Assembly (NCBI RefSeq): GCF_031844685.1
Contig: NZ_CP134605.1
Location: 4,523,001 to 4,587,000 of the forward strand
Direction of reading: 5' to 3'
Length of the DNA: 64,000 bases
Origin: Streptomyces sp. ITFR-21
GTDB taxonomy: Bacteria; Actinomycetota; Actinomycetes; Streptomycetales; Streptomycetaceae
Shown piece after piece: positions 40,815-48,973 of this stretch; position 1 is the stretch's first letter; each line of letters opens with the position of its first letter. The notes under the pieces were generated by a model, which did no database searches, had not been told where the DNA came from, and worked only from the letters and a program-made list of their open reading frames with translations. The position numbers and the translations under genes are program-made.

Positions 40815-42809
40815 TCAGGCCGTGCCCTCCACGGACGTGGTCGTGGTCGAGATGCCGCCCTGGTACTGCGAGATCTCGATGACGATGAACTCAGCAGGCG
40901 ACGCGAGAGCGACACCGACCTGGATGTGGATTTCACCATTCGATACGGTCTGTGGAGTGTTATTGGTCTCGTCGCACACCACGAAGAAAGCCTGATCTGG
41001 GACGCTTGACTGAAGCTGATCCGCTTGCGTGAGCGTCATGAGCTGCTGCGTGACGAGAGCATTGAGGGTCTGCCACAGTTCTGGCCCGTTCGGTTCGAAA
41101 ACCGCGAAACGTGTGACTTCCTCCAGCAGGTTTTCCAGGTACGTGAGCATCCGGCGAACGGAGATGTACCTGTCGGGCATTCCCTGCTTGAGTGTGCGGG
41201 CGCCCATAATGCAGTAACCGGCTTGTGGCACTGGGCGGATGACGTTGCACCCGATCTGATTGAGCGCGTCGAGCTGATCGAGAGTGAATGTGTTCTCCAC
41301 GCCGACCGTGCCTACCAGACCGTAGGCGACGCCTGCCGGGCTGCGATTCGGCCCGACCGCTGCGTCTGCCTGCGCGAACTGCCCCATCACCGCTCCCGCA
41401 GGCGGCAACATCCGCGTGGAGGAGACCGAGGCGCCGGCAGGGTCCGCCACCTGAATCCACGGGCCGTAGAAGGCGGCGTACGAGGACTGAGGCGAATACC
41501 CGCCGATCGTCGAGGAGTACTTGTTGGCGGCCACGTCGGGTGCGGTGGGCGCCGGCTGGCGGGGCGCGTCGAGGATGAGGAATGCTCCTCGGCGCTGTTC
41601 GACCCAGGACAGGACGCTGTTGATCTGCGTCTGCGGGGGGATGTGGTCGGTCAGCGATGTGTTCCCGCACAGGTTGAGCAGCAGCACGTCGGAGATGCTC
41701 CCGAACTGTGCCGCTAGCTGTTCGGCAAGGTTGACCGCCAGGACGCCGTCGGCTCCGTTCTCCAGGGGAGCGTCAGAGACGTAGTCCGGCTGCCAGCTCG
41801 CATCCGGAACCGGGCTCGTTCCCGGCGTTGTGGACGTCGGGGGGAGCATGTTCTCCACGCTGATGTACGTCGATCCGCCGAAGGCGGAGTTGACCAGGCC
41901 GACGATGTAGCGCGGGTCGCCCGGGTTGAGTGAGACGTCCTGCCAAGTCTCGACAAGGGAGGACTGAGCGGTGGAGCCGTACTTGACGAAGAGGTGGAAC
42001 CGGCCAGTGGTCCAGGAGGACACGGTGCTGATGAAGACCTGGTTGCCGTAGGCACCCCGCCCTCGCGCAGTGATCTGGAGTGCGTCCACGGCGGTGTAGC
42101 CGGCCGCCGTGTCGAAAGTCGCGGCCGTCGTCATCGGGTCGCCGGCGGTAGCCCCCTTGTACGGGGTGATCTGCACCGAGTACGTGGTGTCCGGGGCCAG
42201 TTCGGTGAACGCGGCGGTGGGCTTGCCGCCGCTCGGCTGCGCCACCCATACCGTCTGGGAAAAGCCCCCGTCGTCCGGTCGCGTGACGACGACCTGGTAG
42301 GCGTCCACCGAGGCCGCCGGCGTGATGGCGTCCCACTCGATCTGGAAGGCGGTCTGCTCGGGGTTGGCGGTGACTGCTCCCGAAGGCGCCGAGAGGGTCA
42401 CGTTCGTCACCTTCGACGACGGCTTGGTGCCGGAGCCGCTGGGCGCGGTTCCGTCGGGCGTCGCGACGATGGTCTCCGGAGGGGGCAGAGGCTGGTTCTT
42501 GATCACCAGACGCGCGGAGACGGAGTCCGTCGGAGTGGCACGGAGAATCCATGCCTGCTGACCGCCGTTGGCGAAGTACTCGAATACCTGGAAGGGCAGG
42601 TAGTTCAGCCCGTTGCCGAATCCTCCGTACAGGCTCCGGAACTGCTCCCACGAGGTGACCTTCACCGGGTTGGACGGGCCCGCGTCGTGAGTGCCCACGA
42701 ACGTGGCCACGGCGAGCCCCGGGGGCGTGATCGGCTGCGGCAGGGGGTTGAGCGACTCGGAGATGTACACACCCGGGCGCTTGTAGGGGAAGGTCGTGGG
42801 GGTGGTCAT
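40815..42809 (-). CDS. tail sheath protein with FN3 insertion
   Basis: 664 residues from an ATG overlapping the upstream stop (TGATG, GGAG upstream). Sheath motifs: FPYKRPGVYISESLNPLPQPITPPGLAVATFVG at the N-terminus, LQITARGRGAYGNQVFI near 244-260, and the C-terminal sheath domain VRRMLTYLENLLEEVTRFAVFEPNGPELW with DETNNTP. Residues about 135-233 (VTNVTLSAPSGAVTANPEQT ... TTYSVQITPYKG) are a fibronectin type III domain inserted before domain III. Contraction of the sheath drives the tube into the host cell. The insert would face outward. Confidence 0.95.
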   Translation of the reverse strand: MTTPTTFPYKRPGVYISESLNPLPQPITPPGLAVATFVGTHDAGPSNPVKVTSWEQFRSLYGGFGNGLNYLPFQVFEYFANGGQQAWILRATPTDSVSARLVIKNQPLPPPETIVATPDGTAPSGSGTKPSSKVTNVTLSAPSGAVTANPEQTAFQIEWDAITPAASVDAYQVVVTRPDDGGFSQTVWVAQPSGGKPTAAFTELAPDTTYSVQITPYKGATAGDPMTTAATFDTAAGYTAVDALQITARGRGAYGNQVFISTVSSWTTGRFHLFVKYGSTAQSSLVETWQDVSLNPGDPRYIVGLVNSAFGGSTYISVENMLPPTSTTPGTSPVPDASWQPDYVSDAPLENGADGVLAVNLAEQLAAQFGSISDVLLLNLCGNTSLTDHIPPQTQINSVLSWVEQRRGAFLILDAPRQPAPTAPDVAANKYSSTIGGYSPQSSYAAFYGPWIQVADPAGASVSSTRMLPPAGAVMGQFAQADAAVGPNRSPAGVAYGLVGTVGVENTFTLDQLDALNQIGCNVIRPVPQAGYCIMGARTLKQGMPDRYISVRRMLTYLENLLEEVTRFAVFEPNGPELWQTLNALVTQQLMTLTQADQLQSSVPDQAFFVVCDETNNTPQTVSNGEIHIQVGVALASPAEFIVIEISQYQGGISTTTTSVEGTA

Positions 42810-43765
42810 CAGCAGCTCCCAGGAGGTGCGGGCGAGACAGTGAGCGTCAGAGCGGCCGTGGTGACCTGCGGGGAGTCGTCGGAATCGCTTGCGGCGACGA
42901 GGAACTCCCCCGGTTCTCCGGCAGTGGGTGTGTGCGGGGTGCCGAACAGGGCGCCGCTGTGGGAGAGCGCGAGGCCGGCGGGGAGGCGAGAGCCCTCGGG
43001 GAGGGACCAGCGCGTCTCGCCGTAGCCACCAGCGGCGACCAGCTCCTGGCGGTAGGGCCGGCCGGCAGTCGCATTCGGCAGCGCCGTGGTGGTGATGGAC
43101 AGCGCGGTCTTCGTGACGGCGTAGGTAGGGTCGAGGGGGTGGTCGGTGCCCGCGTCCCACGCCTGCTTGTCGAGGAAGTCGATGAGTACGCGCTGAGCCG
43201 GTGTCAGTTCGCGGATCTCGCTGAGGAAGATCTCGCTGGAGACGCGCAGTGCCCAGCTCGCGCAGAAGAGGCGTTTTCCTTGCTCGTCCTTGGACTCGCT
43301 GTAATCCGGGCCGCCCAGCAGGTCGAGCCGCCGCACAGTGCCGTCTTCTCCGACGGGTAGATATCCGAATCGGGCCGGTAGGAAATCGAACTGCATGAGG
43401 CTGCCGGTCAGCTCGATGATGTGTAGCTCTTTGCGCGCGTACACGTCGAGCTGGTAGTCGATGTTCAGCGGGACAGGCATCTGCGCGATGTACGGCGACT
43501 GCGTCGGGTCCGACATGTCAGCCCACGGGGCGTAGCCCTCGGGGGCGTAGTGCAGGTTGACCGTGCCCCGGCTCTCGCGCTCCTCGTCCCGTGAAATGCG
43601 GGTATGGGAGATCAACGCCAATGGGTAGGTGGCGTCGGCGAGTTCGTACTCAGGATTGCGGTATCGGACGGTTATACGGCGCCCCGGACCGGAGGTGGAG
43701 TCATGCACCATCAGGCCCTGGAACTTCAGCTTCAGGGCCTTGTCTTCGTTCAGAAGAAAGGGCAC
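42809..43765 (-). CDS. tail terminator/completion candidate with C-terminal Ig-like domain
   Basis: 318 residues, GTG start. The first 200 residues (LKLKFQGLMVHDST, VPLNIDYQLDVYARKELHII, TGSLMQFDFLPARFGYLP) are beta-rich and likely form the tail terminator or connector that precedes the sheath gene in many myophages. Residues about 228-310 (LPNATAGRPYRQELVAAGGYGETRWSLPEGSRLPAGL) match putative Ig (He_PIG) domains, an outward-facing decoration. Function inferred from position. Confidence 0.6.
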   Translation of the reverse strand: MPFLLNEDKALKLKFQGLMVHDSTSGPGRRITVRYRNPEYELADATYPLALISHTRISRDEERESRGTVNLHYAPEGYAPWADMSDPTQSPYIAQMPVPLNIDYQLDVYARKELHIIELTGSLMQFDFLPARFGYLPVGEDGTVRRLDLLGGPDYSESKDEQGKRLFCASWALRVSSEIFLSEIRELTPAQRVLIDFLDKQAWDAGTDHPLDPTYAVTKTALSITTTALPNATAGRPYRQELVAAGGYGETRWSLPEGSRLPAGLALSHSGALFGTPHTPTAGEPGEFLVAASDSDDSPQVTTAALTLTVSPAPPGSC

Positions 43766-43853
43766 GGATCACTCCGGTATGGGCGTTTGTGGATCGCCCC
43801 ACCAGAATGCTTGCGGCTATTTGGGAGCCGTTAATTCAGAACTGTGCCCCAGG

Positions 43854-43934
43854 TCAGAAGATGCCGGTGATCTTCAGGACGATGATGATGAGGAGCACGA
43901 CCAGTACGAGGCCGAAGATCTGCGCGACAGTCAT
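43854..43934 (-). CDS. 26-residue transmembrane peptide
   Basis: MTVAQIFGLVLVVLLIIIVLKITGIF: one hydrophobic helix with essentially no soluble part, preceded by AGGAAGGGAAAG. Most codons end in G or C. It lies among late fibre/neck genes, so it could be a virion membrane-active peptide, a holin or a pinholin-like protein. Short but clearly supported. Confidence 0.6.
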   Translation of the reverse strand: MTVAQIFGLVLVVLLIIIVLKITGIF

Positions 43935-43955
43935 GGCGCTTTCCCTTCCTGACGG

Positions 43956-43988
43956 ATGGGCCTGCCGGCGATGGAGCGACAGGCCCAT
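43956..43988 (-). terminator. 9-bp stem-loop between small late genes
   Basis: ATGGGCCTG and CAGGCCCAT are perfect inverted repeats around a 15-base loop, six bases after the stop of the 76-residue gene and about 20 bases before the transmembrane-peptide gene. No U run. It may slow transcription or protect the mRNA end. Confidence 0.4.
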
Positions 43989-43994
43989 GCGGTG

Positions 43995-44225
43995 TTACTG
44001 CTCGGCCGGGCCGTCCTGGTGGTCATCTCCGCGCGACTCCTGGCCCATCTCCGGGGCGAATGCGCCGTCGGCGGCGTAGTAGTAGCCAGCGGCTCGCGCG
44101 TCCGCCTCCAGCATGAGGTGGGTGCCTTCCTGGACTGTCTGCTGCGACGGGTCGTCCAGTTCGAAAGGGCCGGCCTTGATTGCCTTGTCGTACGACTCGT
44201 CGGAGACGGTGACGTAGGTAGCCAT
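43995..44225 (-). CDS. small acidic hypothetical protein
   Basis: 76 residues, acidic and helical (YDKAIKAGPFELDDPSQQTVQEG, ADARAAGYYYAADGA). AGGAGGAAAATCCCC precedes the ATG, a strong ribosome site, so it is well expressed. Placement in the fibre module suggests a virion or assembly role. No family recognised. Confidence 0.65.
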   Translation of the reverse strand: MATYVTVSDESYDKAIKAGPFELDDPSQQTVQEGTHLMLEADARAAGYYYAADGAFAPEMGQESRGDDHQDGPAEQ

Positions 44226-44308
44226 GGGGATTTTCCTCCTGGGGGCAGGGGTGCGTGCGGTGAATCTGGGCCTGAGCGTGGCACGCGTTTTTTGTCCCGG
44301 GTTAATCG

Positions 44309-45016
44309 CTAGAACACCCCGGTCCAGACATTGTTGGCGTCGGGTGTGTATCCCGAGAGCGTGATGCTGGTCGGAAGAGAGGTGTTACCGGCGGCGGCGC
44401 TTCGGCAGAACCTGTAGTTGCTTGCAGTCAGGTTGGCGTTTCCGGGAGTGAAGTTCGCGCCGTACGTGGACCCGCATGCGAAGGTGGGCGGGGTCGTTCC
44501 GTTCACGACCAGGGCGACGAAGTATTTGCCGGCGGCAGCCGAAAATGCAGAGGAGAGGGACATGGCCTTCTGGCCGGCACTTGCCCAGGCGGTCGATTGG
44601 TCCGCTGTGAGTGCGAGGCGGGTACCTGTCGAGCTGTACAGACCAGCCAGGCACTGGTTTGCCGTGAGTGTGGCGCCGGCAGTTCCGAGCACGACGGAAA
44701 TCTTGCTGATGGTCGCCGGGTTGCGGAGGAGGATCTGCACCAGGTAGATGTAGCCGGCTGTCAAAGAAGTGCCAGCACTACTACAGCAGGCCGGGTCGAA
44801 AGCCCATGATATGAGGCCGTGGTCGACGGCCGTCCACGCGTTTCCAAATGCGGTGACGGTGGTGTACGAGGAACTGAGGTCCGGAATCTGGCTGGCGGGT
44901 ACCTTTCCGCCGGAGTCCAGGCCAGCCACTCCGTTCGCAGCTCCGACGGCGGACGTGGTGACGACATTCCCGCCGCTCGTGGGCACTGTCTGCTGGGCAA
45001 GCTGCCGGCCGGCCAT
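44309..45016 (-). CDS. tail fibre/adhesin-like protein with repeated N-terminal module
   Basis: 235 residues. The first 45 residues (MAGRQLAQQTVPTSGGN, NGVAGLDSGGKVPASQIPD) repeat those of the 46385-46597 protein. The remaining part is a beta-rich C-terminal domain (YIYLVQILLRNPATISKISVVLG, AGKYFVALVVNGTTPP) of receptor-binding type. A nine-codon open frame (MLLTPEEAV, 45016-45045) precedes it, overlapping by TGATG; it may be a translational coupler, as the gene lacks its own ribosome site. Confidence 0.65.
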   Translation of the reverse strand: MAGRQLAQQTVPTSGGNVVTTSAVGAANGVAGLDSGGKVPASQIPDLSSSYTTVTAFGNAWTAVDHGLISWAFDPACCSSAGTSLTAGYIYLVQILLRNPATISKISVVLGTAGATLTANQCLAGLYSSTGTRLALTADQSTAWASAGQKAMSLSSAFSAAAGKYFVALVVNGTTPPTFACGSTYGANFTPGNANLTASNYRFCRSAAAGNTSLPTSITLSGYTPDANNVWTGVF

Positions 45017-45087
45017 CAGACGGCTTCTTCAGGGGTGAGGAGCATTTCCGGGCCTTTCTTGCCGTGAGCACGCCGGCGGTTCGTGGT

Positions 45088-46380
45088 TCAGAACCAGGCA
45101 GTCTCGGACCACGCCTTGACGGTTTTTGCAGTCCAGGTGGTTCCGTTCCAGACCTTCAAGGTCTTCGGCGCCCACGCCGTTCCGTTCCACACCCTGACCA
45201 CGGTGGTCGGAATCGTGTTGACGTTGTCCACCTCCGCAGGAGTGGTGTTACTGCCGGTGTCGGCGTACCCCTCGAAATTCGTGCGTAGATTTCCGAATTT
45301 CAGCCACTGCGGGGTAGCTGCACTACGCCGGGTGGTCCAGGACTTGGCGTCTGGGCTGGTCTCCCAAAAGAAGGTGCCGCTTGCCTCGCGGAAACGTACC
45401 CACCGGTGAGCCGTGGAGTCATAGGTGAGAATGGTGGGCGTTGAAACGTCAGCGGCACCGACGCAGTTCTCGAAAATGAGGCTCGCCGTGTCGAGGCTGT
45501 AGCGAATACGGACAAAGGTGCCGTTGTCCGTCGGTCCGAGAACAAGTGCCGAGAAACCCGTGTTAGTGCCGCCCGTCGGCATCACGACCAGCTCAGCAAA
45601 ATGTGCTGAACCGGTGATCTCGTAGCCGGTGTCCGCTGTCGCCATCAGCCCCGGGTACTGGTCGTTCGCGGGGATGGTGGCGCGGTTGGCTGCCTGATCC
45701 CAGGAGGTCCCGCCCCAGTAGACGAATCGGGACCCGATGCCGCTGGTGAACTTGTCGACGATGTCGGCAGTGGGCGCGCTGAACAGGGCGTCGGCACCGG
45801 AGAACTCGACCCATCCTGGATTCGACGCCACTGCCGTATTTCCGGTGACCAGGTCGGTGACGCCAGCGCCGCCGTAATAGAGGATGCCGGTCTCCGACGT
45901 CGCGGAGGTGTTCTGTGCCTGGTAGCCGAACTCGACCACGATCCGATCTCCGGCCTGGACGTTGACGCTGGTGATCGCCGTCCCTGCGGTCCCGCCGCCG
46001 GCGGCCGTCGTGGGGAATGGGGTCGAGCCGGTGTAGTTGCTCAGGAGCGTGCCGCGCACGGTGTCGGTGTCTCCGGCCGTCACGAACATGTGAGCGCGAA
46101 CGACCATGGCCGCGTTGGAGTCCGACTGCGAGCGGCCGGTGATCCAGGCGACGGTGCCGGAGAGCGTTCCGGCTTTCCGGGCCGCCGGGCTGATCCACCG
46201 GCCGAGCAGGACGTTGGTCGTCGTCGCCGAGGTCTCCGCCATGCCGACGCTGGTGGAGGCGCCTGCGGGCTGGCGCGCGAGGAGGCCGGCGGTGGTCGAG
46301 GAGCTGTCGGTCCAGGTGCCCCGTCGGGTGGCCGGCGTGTACGGGGCGGTGGAGGGCGTCAGCCAGAAGCGCGTCGCCAT
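45088..46380 (-). CDS. tail fibre/adhesin-like protein
   Basis: 430 residues from the ATG at 46380. Predicted jelly-roll domains: GTLSGTVAWITGRSQSDSNAAMVVRAHMFVTAGD, DRIVVEFGYQAQ, and a second one with LVVMPTGGTNTGFSALVLGP. The C-terminus has three tandem VWNGTAWAPKTLKVWNGTTWTAK-like units, short Trp-rich beta repeats common at the ends of actinophage fibre proteins. Probably an adhesin; target unknown. Confidence 0.65.
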   Translation of the reverse strand: MATRFWLTPSTAPYTPATRRGTWTDSSSTTAGLLARQPAGASTSVGMAETSATTTNVLLGRWISPAARKAGTLSGTVAWITGRSQSDSNAAMVVRAHMFVTAGDTDTVRGTLLSNYTGSTPFPTTAAGGGTAGTAITSVNVQAGDRIVVEFGYQAQNTSATSETGILYYGGAGVTDLVTGNTAVASNPGWVEFSGADALFSAPTADIVDKFTSGIGSRFVYWGGTSWDQAANRATIPANDQYPGLMATADTGYEITGSAHFAELVVMPTGGTNTGFSALVLGPTDNGTFVRIRYSLDTASLIFENCVGAADVSTPTILTYDSTAHRWVRFREASGTFFWETSPDAKSWTTRRSAATPQWLKFGNLRTNFEGYADTGSNTTPAEVDNVNTIPTTVVRVWNGTAWAPKTLKVWNGTTWTAKTVKAWSETAWF

Positions 46381-46384
46381 GGCG

Positions 46385-46597
46385 TCAGTTCGTGTCGATC
46401 CACACGTCACCCAGAGAGGGCGATGTGGGAGCGGTCGTGCCGACGGTGATCTTCGGGGTGGGGATCTGCGCCTGGGGGACTCTCCCGCCAGCGTCCAGGC
46501 CGGCCACGCCGTTTGCTGTACCGATCGCGCTGGTGGTCACCAGGTTGCTGTTCGTGCTCACGGGTACTGTCTGCGGCGCGAGCTGCCGGCCGGCCAT
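46385..46597 (-). CDS. short fibre-module protein
   Basis: 70 residues. Its first 48 residues match the N-terminus of the 44309-45016 protein (MAGRQLA-QTVP, VVTTSA or LVTTSA, NGVAGLDAGGRVPQAQIP), then SLGDVWIDTN, an end typical of fibre shafts. It is either a free adaptor subunit or a remnant of a duplicated fibre. The start shares a base with the upstream stop. Confidence 0.65.
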   Translation of the reverse strand: MAGRQLAPQTVPVSTNSNLVTTSAIGTANGVAGLDAGGRVPQAQIPTPKITVGTTAPTSPSLGDVWIDTN

Positions 46598-47709
46598 CAG
46601 CCCACCACCGTGATGCGGAAGGTGTCAGCCGCGTAGCTGGCCGCTGTCGTCACGCTGACGGTGTTGGCGTCGACCACGACGAACCGTGCCGCGACCAGCT
46701 CGCCGCTGCTGATCTCGCGCAGGGACGGTTCGAGGATGTCCAGAGTGTTGAGGTTGTGGGCGATGTTCAGCGAGGTACCGCCCGTGAGGGCACCGACGTT
46801 CGCCGTGTACTTCCCGACCGTGCCGAGCGCGGATCGGGCGCCGGCCGCCGTGGTTGCGCCGGTGCCGCCCTTCGCGACCGAGACGAGACCGACGGTCAGG
46901 CCGGTCGCGCTCTTCGAGAGCGTGGCGTCGGCCAGCTCCAAGGAGAACACCGTGCCGGACAGCTCGATGCCGTTGCCGTCGGCGGTGTACGTCTGACCGC
47001 CGGTGGAGAACTTGACCCAGGTCTGTGTCCAGGCGCCGGGAGCACCGGAGGGGGTGGCGGTCTGGATGTACTGGCTGCCGGCGTCCGTGCCTTCGGCCAC
47101 TGCCACCATCGTGCCGTCGAGGATTTCTCCCGTGGCGTCGGCGTCCACCCGGCGAGTGGCGGCCCCACCGGTGGCGCTGTAGGTGTAGATGCCGTTCTGG
47201 GTGCCGGTGGTCTGTGAAGCGGCCAGGAAGGAGTCGCCGTTGGCCAGGGTGATGCCGCTCATGGCAGCCGGCAGCGACGAGAGGTTCACGTTCGCGGTCG
47301 ACACCACGCGGACGGGGTCCTTCACACCGGCGATTCCGGCCCTGGCGTTGTCGACGTACTGCTTGGTGGCCAGGTCCGAGGCCGCTGTCGGGTCGGCGCC
47401 ATTCGTGGCGCGCTGCCCGTTAAGAGAGATCGCAGCATTCGGTGCGGCAAACTCGTCGAGCCGGTATCCCTTCACCGTGGGCGCAAGGTCCGAGATGGTG
47501 CTGGCCGGCTGCGTGCCGGTGTGGTCCGCCCGGTCAAGTGCGTTCTTCCAGGCCGTCACATTCCAGAACCGCACGACGTGGTTGACGGAGTCCGTCCAAA
47601 GCTGCCCTTCGACCGGCGCAGCGGGTGGCGACGAGGAAGTCTCCGGGACGAGTCCGCGAACGGGCAATTTGTTCAGCTTCAGGGAATCGCGGAAATCAGT
47701 AACTGCCAT
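46597..47709 (-). CDS. tail fibre protein with GGTGATTAAGARSALG motif
   Basis: 370 residues with TAGGAG before the ATG. The N-terminus has LNKLPVRGLVPETSSSPP and TWTDSVNHVVRFWNVTAW (fibre start). DLATKQYVDNA and VSVAKGGTGATTAAGARSALGTVGKY are hallmark fibre segments (GGTGATTxxxARxxLG), as in phage tail collar and fibre proteins. The C-terminus (about 300-370) should be the distal tip. It probably trimerises. Confidence 0.8.
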   Translation of the reverse strand: MAVTDFRDSLKLNKLPVRGLVPETSSSPPAAPVEGQLWTDSVNHVVRFWNVTAWKNALDRADHTGTQPASTISDLAPTVKGYRLDEFAAPNAAISLNGQRATNGADPTAASDLATKQYVDNARAGIAGVKDPVRVVSTANVNLSSLPAAMSGITLANGDSFLAASQTTGTQNGIYTYSATGGAATRRVDADATGEILDGTMVAVAEGTDAGSQYIQTATPSGAPGAWTQTWVKFSTGGQTYTADGNGIELSGTVFSLELADATLSKSATGLTVGLVSVAKGGTGATTAAGARSALGTVGKYTANVGALTGGTSLNIAHNLNTLDILEPSLREISSGELVAARFVVVDANTVSVTTAASYAADTFRITVVG

Positions 47710-47718
47710 CGGGTACTC

Positions 47719-48402
47719 CTAGCTCAGAATCGCCGATCCGGTCTCCGCGAAGGCGAATTGGACGGTCACGGTGGTGGGAGAGGGGGTGTCGACGAGACCG
47801 CCGATTTCCCGGCCGCTGGTGTCGTAGGTCCGCACGGCCGGTGGATAGGGAAAGGTGTGCGGGATCGTCCACAGGGCGCTGGCGGCGCTCTGCGTCCAAG
47901 CGATCGGCCGGGGCGCCACCCGCTCCTCCAGGGCCTCCAGTTCGGCTCGGGAGACCTCGCCCGGCAGGCCGGGGGGCCCCTGTGCGCCCGTTGGGCCGAC
48001 GACGGGCAGATAGCGGCCGGTGTAGGGCGAGACAGGCGCGAGGTCTGCCAGGTCGACAGGACCGCCGCCGGGGCGCTCGGGCAGCATGATGTGGTACTGC
48101 CTGATCTGCGCGCCCTTGAGCTTCTCAGTCACCAGGTAGGTCCAGCCCCGGGGCGATATGCCGGGGGCGTCCGTCGCGATCAGGTTCACCTCGAAGCAGC
48201 CCTGGTCGGACTTCGCGATCTCCACCGAGGCCACTGTGTTCGCGATCGTGTCGGCGTCCGGCATCGTCAGGACCGAGGGAGGGGCGAAGGTGAGGGTGCC
48301 GGTGAGGGGGGTTCCGTCGGGGGCGATGAAGCGTCCGGTGAGATGCACGGACGGGACTCCGGCCGGCAGATCGTAGACGAGTGATTCAGGCGTAAGGGTC
48401 AT
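47719..48402 (-). CDS. fibre-associated protein with collagen-like stretch
   Basis: 227 residues. Beta-rich N-terminal half (VPSVHLTGRFIAPDGTPLTGTLTFAPP, CFEVNLIATD), then VGPTGAQGPPGLPGEV, a short collagen-like Gly-x-y run (about 141-156), followed by a helical segment and beta strands (TVTVQFAFAETGSAIL). Collagen-like runs are common in phage fibres. Overlaps the neck gene stop region by 17 bases. Probably the fibre base. Confidence 0.6.
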   Translation of the reverse strand: MTLTPESLVYDLPAGVPSVHLTGRFIAPDGTPLTGTLTFAPPSVLTMPDADTIANTVASVEIAKSDQGCFEVNLIATDAPGISPRGWTYLVTEKLKGAQIRQYHIMLPERPGGGPVDLADLAPVSPYTGRYLPVVGPTGAQGPPGLPGEVSRAELEALEERVAPRPIAWTQSAASALWTIPHTFPYPPAVRTYDTSGREIGGLVDTPSPTTVTVQFAFAETGSAILS

Positions 48403-48973
48403 CGGAGCCGCCCTCCTCTGGCATTTGCGGTTCCGGGTTGCGGCTGAAGTCCCGCAGATACGGGGAGAATTGCGGGTCATTGACCAGTTCGTCGTCGCGG
48501 ATCTGCTCGGCGTCGATGCTGACGATGATGTCCCGCCGACGGATCTGACCTCGGATATCGACGTGCTTTACCGAGAACAGGATGTTGTCGTAGGCGATCC
48601 GGTCGCGCTGGTACGCCCCGTGCCGAATATTGATGTCGGTCAGGCCGGTCTTGGCGAGCTGGTCGAACTCGGCAGTCACATGCAGCGAATCGACGATGTA
48701 GAGGCCACTGTCGCGAGGCTCGGTATTCCCGGTCTCCGAGTGGTCAACGTGAAGGGCCGGAAGCTGCCACAGCCCGTAGAACCGCTTGCCGCTGCCGGTC
48801 GCCTCGTCGTAAACCGGGTGTATCTCCGAGTCGCCGTACTGCCACCGGAAATAGGTGATCGAATCACCTGTGGTCCGCTGCCACCCTCGGAGTCCTCGGT
48901 GAATCAGGGACGTCTCGGTGTTGACATTCCACCGGCCCTTTTTCCAGTCCAGTCGTCCGCGCATTCCAGTCAC
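48386..48973 (-). CDS. neck/head-tail connector candidate
   Basis: 195 residues, GTG overlapping the upstream TGA (an ATG three codons later is possible). Beta-rich with RFYGLWQLPALHVDHSETG, GLYIVDSLHVTAEFDQLAKTG and RIAYDNILFSVKHVDIRGQ. Order (capsid, several small genes, then this) is that of neck or tail-completion proteins, but no motif proves it. Confidence 0.55.
   Translation of the reverse strand: MTGMRGRLDWKKGRWNVNTETSLIHRGLRGWQRTTGDSITYFRWQYGDSEIHPVYDEATGSGKRFYGLWQLPALHVDHSETGNTEPRDSGLYIVDSLHVTAEFDQLAKTGLTDINIRHGAYQRDRIAYDNILFSVKHVDIRGQIRRRDIIVSIDAEQIRDDELVNDPQFSPYLRDFSRNPEPQMPEEGGSDDPYA

Noticed and set aside
30268-43765. Extracellular contractile injection system instead of a phage
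   Set aside because: Sheath, CIS-tube-like and LysM-like genes occur in such systems, but terminase, portal, scaffold, capsid, integrase and replisome genes show this is a phage.
45016-45045. Nine-codon frame MLLTPEEAV as a gene
   Set aside because: Too short to support as a protein; kept only as a possible coupling leader for the next fibre gene.
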